64,000 nucleotides of DNA from an uncultured Eubacteriales bacterium (GTDB taxonomy: Bacteria; Bacillota; Clostridia; Christensenellales; Aristaeellaceae), in NCBI GenBank assembly GCA_902799045.1, contig CADBZH010000020.1:1-64000 (forward strand). The letters are read 5' to 3'. Made by a program: the position numbers and the translations under genes. The notes below the pieces were generated by a model. It was not told the DNA's origin, did not search any database, and worked only from the letters and a program-made list of their open reading frames with translations. Shown here piece after piece: positions 58,599 through 64,000 of this stretch. Numbering within the stretch: the first letter of the stretch is position 1; every line of letters starts with the position of its first letter.

Positions 58599-59576
58599 AT
58601 GAAGTAGTTCCTCGTCCTGACGCTCTGCATGGCGCTGCTGCTTCCCGCCTGTCTGGCCGAACCCACGGCGCTGGGATATCGCTTCGCCGACGCCAACGAG
58701 GCGGCCGGACTGCTGCTCTCCAACCGGGATTACTATGACAACCTGAACCAGAACGACCTGAACTACCGCCTGCAGAAGCTGGACGCCACACTCGAGGAGC
58801 TGGAAGCCTTTGCCGCCGCCCAGACCCTGGACTTCACCGACGCCGAGAAGGCGCGGATCGACGAGTCAATGGCTCAGATTTAAAAGATCTGCGCCGAGCG
58901 AGGCTACGCGCTGCCGCCGATGGACGATATCGCGTTCTCCAAGACCACCATGCTCGAGGAATGCGGCGCCGCAGCCTACACCCACAGCACGCAGATCTAC
59001 CTCGGTGAAGCCATCATGGAATACGGCTTCAGCGATACGCCGGAGGTTCAGGAATACTTCGACACCATCGTCGTCCACGAGCTGTTCCACTGTCTGACCC
59101 GCAACCACCCCGACTTCCGCGCGGCGATGTACGACATACTGGGCTTCACCATCATGGATGAGGACTTTGCGTTCGCCCCGGAGATCCAGGCGCGGATCAT
59201 TTCCAACCCGGATGTGGAGCATCACAATTCCTTCGCCGCCTTTGAGATCAACGGCGCCAGGCAGGACTGCGTGGTCCTGTACACCACGTCAAAGGCCTTC
59301 GAGCAGCCGGGAGACTCCTTCTTCGACGACATGGTGACCGGCCTGGTGCCGGTGGACGATCCGGCCACCCTGTATACCGCGGACGACGCCGCCAATTTTT
59401 GGGACGTGTTCGGCAGGAACACCGGCTATGTCATCGACCCGGAGGAGACCCTGGCCGACAACTTCGCCTATGCGATGATCTACGGAAGGGACGGCATGAA
59501 TTACAACAACCCCGAGATCATACAGGCCATAGACGACCTGTTGAAGTCGGGCTTCGGGATCGAGGAGGCCGCGTAG
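58599..59576 (+). pseudogene. Secreted zinc metallopeptidase-like gene with two in-frame stop codons
   Basis: From ATG 58599, after GGAGG, one frame runs 325 codons to TAG at 59574. It is interrupted only by TAG at codon 3 (58605) and TAA at 58881. Read through these, it has a signal peptide (FLVLTLCMALLLPACLAEP), a helical prodomain and a gluzincin site: HELFHCLTRNHPDFRAAMYD with HExxH, followed by IMDEDFAFAPEIQARIISNP, which could supply the third ligand. Both stops lie where a lysine would be expected (MKK start; IKKICAERG), each one A-to-T change away. No frameshift is present. A 218-residue product from 58920 would still contain the zinc site but no signal peptide. Confidence 0.8.
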
Positions 59577-59717
59577 GCGTTTCCTGCAGGGCTTCGATTC
59601 GCCATCCTCCTGTGCGGAGCGAAAGCTCTGCGCGCAGCGTGAACCGGCCGCGTCATCCCCGCCCTGCGGGTTTCAATGAAGGGACCGCTTTGTTTTCTGT
59701 GTGTAATATGTTCGTGA

Positions 59718-59750
59718 CAATTCCCGGTCAAAGCCGGGAATTGCTTTTAT
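59718..59750 (+). terminator. Terminator before maf
   Basis: CAATTCCCGG / CCGGGAATTG (10 bp, 6-nt loop) followed by CTTTTATT, 140 nt after the metallopeptidase frame. Confidence 0.85.
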
Positions 59751-59764
59751 TCGGCGAAAATGTG

Positions 59765-59773
59765 TGGTATAAT
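59765..59773 (+). promoter_or_regulatory. Extended -10 promoter of maf
   Basis: TGGTATAAT: a TG one base before a consensus TATAAT (59768-59773). The -35 region is poor, as is common with extended -10 sites. It would drive maf and possibly mreBCD. Confidence 0.55.
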
Positions 59774-59819
59774 GTTTGATGGTATATAATGTAGTATTAT
59801 GCGCTGACGAGGATGAACC

Positions 59820-60392
59820 ATGACAGACAACACGCCAAGGCCGCTGATCCTGGCCTCCGGCTCCCCCCGACGGCGGGAGCTGCTCGGAAAGATGGGCTAT
59901 ACCTTTGAGGTGTGCGCGCCGGACGTGGACGAGCACGTGACCGGCCACGCGCGGGATATCGTATACACGCTGGCCCAGCGCAAGGCCCGGGCGGCGGCAG
60001 AGCGCTTCGACCGCGGCGTGATCATCGCCTCGGACACGCTGGTCTCGCTGGACGGCGCGCCGCTGGGCAAGCCGGAGGACCGGGAAGACGCCCGCCGGAT
60101 GCTGAACGCGCTCTCCGGCCGGGAACACGAGGTGTTCACCGGCGTGTGCCTGATCGATTCGCAGACCGGGAAGATGGAAACGCGCACCGTGCGCACCGGC
60201 GTCACGTTCCGCGCCCTCTCCCCCGAGGAGATCGACGCCTACATCGACACCGGCGAGCCGATGGACAAGGCCGGGGCCTACGCCATCCAGGGTGGCGCCG
60301 GCGCGTTCGTCGAACGACTCGACGGCGAATTTGACAACGTGGTCGGCTTCCCGACGGAGGAAGTCGGAGAAATGTTGAAGCAATTTCTGTAG
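59820..60392 (+). CDS. maf: Maf-type nucleoside triphosphate pyrophosphatase
   Basis: 190 residues. PLILASGSPRRRELLGKMGY is the phosphate-binding start. VIIASDTLVSLDGAPLGKPE, HEVFTGVCLIDSQTGK, IDTGEPMDKAGAYAIQGGAG and DGEFDNVVGFPTEEVGEML complete the family motifs. Maf proteins hydrolyse non-canonical or excess dTTP/UTP/CTP and are often found just before mreB, as here. The gap to mreB holds a repeat only. Confidence 0.97.
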   Translation: MTDNTPRPLILASGSPRRRELLGKMGYTFEVCAPDVDEHVTGHARDIVYTLAQRKARAAAERFDRGVIIASDTLVSLDGAPLGKPEDREDARRMLNALSGREHEVFTGVCLIDSQTGKMETRTVRTGVTFRALSPEEIDAYIDTGEPMDKAGAYAIQGGAGAFVERLDGEFDNVVGFPTEEVGEMLKQFL

Positions 60393-60418
60393 ATTGACAG
60401 GGCGTGCACCTTGCGGCT

Positions 60419-60496
60419 GTAGGGGCGGCGTTGCGCCGCCCGCCCAAGCCAATCGCAGCGAACTTACCCGACGGACGGCGCAATGCCGCCCCTGCA
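60419..60496. repeat. GC-rich hairpin repeat, family B (long copy)
   Basis: TGTAGGGGCGGC (60418-60429) and GCCGCCCCTGCA (60485-60496) face each other across 55 nt that hold a GGCGTTGCGCC stem. It separates maf from mreB without an obvious terminator. Confidence 0.7.
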
Positions 60497-60553
60497 AGGA
60501 GTCACCGAGCGTCGGCGATACCGCCAGCGCATCGACAACTACGGAGGCAAGCA

Positions 60554-61594
60554 ATGGGCGTTTTTTCTACCGGCGGCGTGGGCATCGACCTGGGCTCCGC
60601 CAACCTGACGATCTGTCTTGAAAACGAGGGCATCGTCCTGCGGGAGCCCAGCTACGTGCTGACGCTGCGCGAGGACACCGACCAGATCCTGGCCGTGGGC
60701 CGCGACGCCCGGCAAATGCTGGGCCGCACCCCCAAGGACGTGGCGCTGATCAGCCCGATCATGGACGGGGCCGTGGGCAATGTCGAGCTCACCACGGCGC
60801 TGATCCAGCGGCTGGCGGACAAGGCCCTGGGCAAGCGCCGGGCGCTGGAGAAGAACCGGCTGGTGGTTTCCATGAGCCAGGGCTGCACCCGCGTGGAGCA
60901 GACCGCCCTGGAGGACGCCGTGCGCACGGCGGGTGCCAGGCGCAGCGCCATGGTGCGCTCCAGCGTCGCGGCGGCCCTCGGCGCGGGCGTGCCCATCGAG
61001 GAGCCGCGGGGCTCGCTGCTGGTTTGCATCGGTGGGGCGACCACCGAGGTGACCATCGTGTCCATGAACGGCGTGGTGGCGGCGCGGACGCTGCGCACCG
61101 GCTCAAACGGGCTGGACGAGGCCATCATGCGCTACATCCGCCGGGAGAAGGGCCTGATCATCGGCCAGCGCACGGCGGAGGATCTGAAGATCGACCTGGC
61201 CAGCGCGGTGCGCTCCCCCTCGCTGATGCGCACGAAGGTGACGCTGCGCGGGCGCGACGCCGCCAGCGGCAAGCCGAACACGGTGGAGATCACCGCCGCA
61301 GACGTGCACAACGCCATCCAGCCCCCGCTGGAGACGCTGGTGGAGAACATCCGCGACGCCTTCGAGAACATCCCGCCGGAGCTGGCGGAGGACATCCTGC
61401 CCCAGGGGCTGTGGCTGTCCGGCGGCGGCGCGCTGCTGGAGGGGCTGAGCGAGCGCCTGGGCGAGGTGCTGGGGCTGCGCGTCACCATCGACGAGAACCC
61501 GCAGGACGACGTGGCCCTCGGCTGCTGCATGATCGCCGCCAGCGACCGGCTGATGACCCGCTTCGAGCAGAGCGGATGCCTCATTGAGATTTGA
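60554..61594 (+). CDS. mreB: Rod-shape protein MreB
   Basis: 346 residues of the actin fold: GIDLGSANLTICLENEGIVL is phosphate 1 (GSAN where most have GTAN). RLVVSMSQGCTRVEQTALED, LLVCIGGATTEVTIVSMNGV (phosphate 2; IGGATTE for the usual IGGGTTE) and GLWLSGGGALLEGLSERLGE (adenosine motif) follow. It forms membrane filaments that guide wall growth. The two phosphate-loop variants are worth noting but keep the fold. ATG at 60554 with GGAGG. Followed by mreC in 33 nt. Confidence 0.97.
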   Translation: MGVFSTGGVGIDLGSANLTICLENEGIVLREPSYVLTLREDTDQILAVGRDARQMLGRTPKDVALISPIMDGAVGNVELTTALIQRLADKALGKRRALEKNRLVVSMSQGCTRVEQTALEDAVRTAGARRSAMVRSSVAAALGAGVPIEEPRGSLLVCIGGATTEVTIVSMNGVVAARTLRTGSNGLDEAIMRYIRREKGLIIGQRTAEDLKIDLASAVRSPSLMRTKVTLRGRDAASGKPNTVEITAADVHNAIQPPLETLVENIRDAFENIPPELAEDILPQGLWLSGGGALLEGLSERLGEVLGLRVTIDENPQDDVALGCCMIAASDRLMTRFEQSGCLIEI

Positions 61595-61627
61595 CATTCC
61601 ATCCTTCCCCAAGGGAGTTACCGAGAT

Positions 61628-62731
61628 ATGCCTAGCAAGAAGTCTCCAAAGAAGCAGCCCAGCGCGAAGAAGCGGTCGCGGCGATCGGCGCAGGAGCAGC
61701 GCCGGACGCGGCTCGCCCGCCGGCGCGTGCTGTTTTCCGTGCTGGTGCTGCTGGTGGTCGCCGCCATCGTGTTCTTCCTGGTGCTGCGCAATTCCAGCGA
61801 GATCTCCATCGCCGAAAACGGCATCGGCTCGCTGTTCAGCCGCATCCAGAGCGTGTTCACCGGCGCGGCCAACGGCGTGCGCCAATTCACCCAGCGCTGG
61901 CGGGACTTTGACAAGCTGGAGGCGGACTACCAGGCCCTGTCCATTGAAAACCAGCAGCTGAGCCTGCAGCTGCAAAGCGCCCAGGAGGCCGTGCGTGAGA
62001 ACGAGCGGCTGCAAAACGCGCTGGACGCCAGGAGCCGCTACGAGGCGCTGGACCCGATCTTCGCCCGGGTGATCGCCCGGGAGCCGGGCCAGTGGTTTGA
62101 AACCTTCTCCATCAACCGCGGCAAGAACGACGGCGTGAACGCCGGCATGTCCGTGGTGAACGGCGACGGCCTGATCGGGCGCGTCTACGAGGCCGGCATG
62201 AACTACGCCAAGGTGATCGCAATCATCGATTCCCGAAGCGCCGTGGCCTGTATGGTGCAGAGCACCCGCGACAACGGCATCATGCGCGGGCGCGTGGCCG
62301 CCTCGTCGAGCGACGCCCAGTGCTTCGTCTACTACCTGCCCAACCTGAACAGCATCATGCCCGGCGACGCGGTCATCACCTCCGGCACGGACTCGCTGTT
62401 CCCCAAGGGGCTGCACATCGGCACCGTCACCGCCGTGTCCATGGACGCGGGCAGCGACGGCAGCTACGCCGTGGTGACGCCCTCGGTGGATTTCCGACAC
62501 ATCGAAGAGGTGTTCGTGCTGCGCGAGGTCATCGAGACCGACAACGACGAGGCCCTGCCCGTCGTCACCAGCGCCGCCCGGCCCACCGGCTCCGGCGCCA
62601 CTCCCGCGCCGAACGCCACACCCACCCCCTCGCCCACGCCCGCCGAGGAAACCTGGAGCTATCCCTCCGCCGACGCGACCGTCGAGATCCTCGAAACCCT
62701 GCCGGAGGACGAGTGGGTTCGGGAAGAGTGA
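61628..62731 (+). CDS. mreC: Rod-shape protein MreC
   Basis: 367 residues: a very basic cytoplasmic N-terminus (about 45 residues rich in K/R), one membrane helix (VLFSVLVLLVVAAIVFFLVL), a coiled coil (residues 95-140) and the MreC beta domain (VIAREPGQWFETFSINRGKN, GVNAGMSVVNGDGLIGRVYE, GDAVITSGTDSLFPKGLHIG). A Thr/Pro-rich tail (ATPAPNATPTPSPTPAE) extends beyond the domain. It links MreB to the wall synthases. Confidence 0.95.
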   Translation: MPSKKSPKKQPSAKKRSRRSAQEQRRTRLARRRVLFSVLVLLVVAAIVFFLVLRNSSEISIAENGIGSLFSRIQSVFTGAANGVRQFTQRWRDFDKLEADYQALSIENQQLSLQLQSAQEAVRENERLQNALDARSRYEALDPIFARVIAREPGQWFETFSINRGKNDGVNAGMSVVNGDGLIGRVYEAGMNYAKVIAIIDSRSAVACMVQSTRDNGIMRGRVAASSSDAQCFVYYLPNLNSIMPGDAVITSGTDSLFPKGLHIGTVTAVSMDAGSDGSYAVVTPSVDFRHIEEVFVLREVIETDNDEALPVVTSAARPTGSGATPAPNATPTPSPTPAEETWSYPSADATVEILETLPEDEWVREE

Positions 62732-62797
62732 GGCTGTGTGGACGGGAGCGCAAGCGCCCCCATGCCCCGGTAAGAATGCGTTCTGGAGGGTCTGATA

Positions 62798-63346
62798 TTG
62801 CTTAGAAGACTTGCCCCCGCGCTGATGATACTGGCGACCGTGATCCTGGATACCACGGTCCTGCCCATCGTGTATTCCGGCGTGTACGCCATCCCGCTGA
62901 CGGTGGTGGCGGTATTTCTGATCGGCATGCTGATGGGCCGCATGCGCGGGCTGCTCTACGGCACGATCGGCGGCCTGCTGATCGACATCACCTCCGGCAC
63001 GCTGGGGCTGATGACGTTCTTCTTCATGGCCGTGGGCTTCCTGATCGGCCTGATCCTCTATAATCCCGGCGAGCACCTGCGCTCCGGCCGCCGCGTGGCC
63101 CGCAAAAAGCGGCTGCAGCGCGGCGTGTGGGTGTTTGTGCTGTACACGCTGGGCGAGGTGACGCTGTTCGTGATCCAGTATTTCAACACGGCCGAGCTAC
63201 AGCTGGCCTACTTTGGCAACATCGCCGTACGCGCCCTGATCTGCACGGCGCTGACGATCCTGCTCCGCCCGCTGGCCTACGCCATCCTGCTGGGCGGCGA
63301 TCGCGGGCGCATCCCCACCCGCCACAAGGAGGTGAAATCCTTTTGA
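62798..63346 (+). CDS. mreD: Rod-shape protein MreD
   Basis: 182 residues with about five membrane helices in the normal MreD pattern (AVFLIGMLMGRMRGLLYGTI, GGLLIDITSGTLGLMTFFFM), after an N-terminal helix. A basic loop (RSGRRVARKKRLQRG) is between helices. Start is TTG at 62798 with GGAGGG eight nt before it. Its stop overlaps the start of the PBP2 gene. Confidence 0.92.
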   Translation: MLRRLAPALMILATVILDTTVLPIVYSGVYAIPLTVVAVFLIGMLMGRMRGLLYGTIGGLLIDITSGTLGLMTFFFMAVGFLIGLILYNPGEHLRSGRRVARKKRLQRGVWVFVLYTLGEVTLFVIQYFNTAELQLAYFGNIAVRALICTALTILLRPLAYAILLGGDRGRIPTRHKEVKSF

Positions 63347-64000
63347 AGCCCTATTTCAAGCGCATGCTGATCCTCTCCGGCCTGCTGGTGCTGGTGTTCG
63401 CGGCGTTCTTTATCCGCCTGAACTGGATGATCCAGGCCAGGGGTGACAGCTACACCGAGCGCGCCGAGACCCGCTCCGCCAAGACGATCACCCTCTACGG
63501 CATGCGCGGCACGATCTACGACACCAACATGGTGCCGCTGGCCTACGACCGGCGCAGCTTCAACGTCACCTTCTATCGCGACCCGCTGAAGAACAGCGAG
63601 GCCGACCGACTGGCCTACACCCAGACGCTGGTGGACGTGATCAAGCTGGTGGAATCCAACGGCAAGTCCACCGTGAACGACTTCTGGCTGAAAAAGGATG
63701 AGGACGGCGTCTGGCGCTTCAACAGCGGCTCGGACAGCGCCGCCGTGGAGCAGACCCGCGAAAACCAGTGGCGCAGCAACTTCTACCTGACCAAGGTGGA
63801 CGAGAAGGACCTGTATCGGACGCTGGTCCAGAAGTACAGGGTGCTGGACGTGCTGGGGCCGGACGCCGATGAGAGCATGATCGTCAAGGTGCTGGCGCTG
63901 TGGCAGGAGAGCCGCATGAACGCCTTCAAGCCCACGCCCGTCACCATCGCCTACGACGTGGGCTACGAGACCGTCTCCGAGATCGAGGTGCGCTCGCTGG
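63343..64000 (+). CDS. mrdA: Penicillin-binding protein 2 (N-terminal part; continues beyond the window)
   Basis: The frame opens at TTG 63343, with AAGGAGG eleven nt upstream and a 4-nt overlap with mreD, and stays open for 219 codons to the window end. It has a short cytoplasmic start, one membrane helix (MLILSGLLVLVFAAFFIRLN) and then the PBP dimerisation domain: RSAKTITLYGMRGTIYDTNM and VPLAYDRRSFNVTFYRDP, the R-G-x-I-x-D pattern of class B PBPs. The transpeptidase domain is not in the window. Position after mreD identifies it as the elongasome PBP2. Residues after 100 (KKDEDGVWRFNSGSDS) are a less conserved head region. Confidence 0.9.
   Translation, partial: MKPYFKRMLILSGLLVLVFAAFFIRLNWMIQARGDSYTERAETRSAKTITLYGMRGTIYDTNMVPLAYDRRSFNVTFYRDPLKNSEADRLAYTQTLVDVIKLVESNGKSTVNDFWLKKDEDGVWRFNSGSDSAAVEQTRENQWRSNFYLTKVDEKDLYRTLVQKYRVLDVLGPDADESMIVKVLALWQESRMNAFKPTPVTIAYDVGYETVSEIEVRSL

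Noticed and set aside
58605-58883. Stop-codon recoding (for example pyrrolysine) in the metallopeptidase gene
   Set aside because: One of the two stops is TAA, which is not used by known recoding of this kind, and no other gene in the window needs recoding.
61103-63076. 657-codon minus-strand frame over mreB-mreC-mreD
   Set aside because: Antisense of three recognised genes; composition typical of codon-position shadowing.
1-64000. CRISPR arrays, tRNA or rRNA genes
   Set aside because: I found no regularly spaced direct repeats of 24-40 nt and no cloverleaf or rRNA core sequences. The 9-bp repeats in cbiG are contiguous and coding.

Overview
The window looks like a chromosome segment of a GC-rich, anaerobic, gut-type member of the Clostridia (Bacillota). 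The signs are sigma-A style promoters, strong GGAGG ribosome sites, a T-box leader, a CIRCE-like operator, a DUF2232-L9-DnaB operon, a maf-mreBCD-PBP2 morphogenesis operon, ferredoxin-linked 2-oxoacid oxidation and the anaerobic cobalamin route. I cannot name the species.

Layout. 0-21 kb is accessory and scarred. A PLP enzyme tail is followed by a DMT exporter and a MATE transporter with unusual extra domains at both ends. Then comes a minus-strand, TetR-controlled flavodoxin / flavin reductase / permease operon whose distal genes are broken by deletions, followed by an aldo/keto reductase with a TetR gene and a decayed IS200/IS605 element. Next is a four-gene minus-strand operon: CapK/PaaK-like adenylate-former, SAM-methyltransferase-like protein fused to STAS, PL9-like beta-helix protein, and an ABC exporter with an N-terminal kinase-like module. 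21-26 kb holds an oligoendopeptidase remnant, a self-regulated TetR gene, a radical SAM protein and a large L,D-transpeptidase. 26-35 kb holds envelope and stress genes (DUF3048, two TPM proteins with LemA, TelA/XpaC), exonuclease III, cysS and an SH3 protein. 35.5-41.8 kb is a tightly overlapped cobalamin operon. 41.8-46.5 kb is a four-subunit 2-oxoacid:ferredoxin oxidoreductase (VorDBAC type) with a P-loop ATPase and a DUF3472 protein. 46.7-49.4 kb is a T-box-controlled regulator/cupin/acyl-CoA-synthetase fusion disrupted by a 29-bp tandem duplication. 49.5-64 kb is mostly housekeeping: GNAT, cytidylyltransferase, NUDIX, dnaB, rplI, DUF2232, a large HTH protein, htpG, a metallopeptidase with two in-frame stops, maf, mreBCD and the start of PBP2.

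Two candidate systems stand out. The first is a transport/modification locus (588-3783 and 13.2-20.5 kb) in which STAS and degenerate histidine-kinase-like ATPase modules are fused to transporters and enzymes, which looks like a partner-switching module wired into transport. The second is an amino-acid-starvation (T-box) controlled acyl-CoA synthetase close to a VOR-type oxidoreductase, which could work together to make amino acids from short or branched carboxylic acids.

Several frameshifts lie next to homopolymer runs, so some may be sequencing errors. The larger deletions and duplications are harder to explain that way. Short dispersed palindromic repeats occupy many intergenic spaces.
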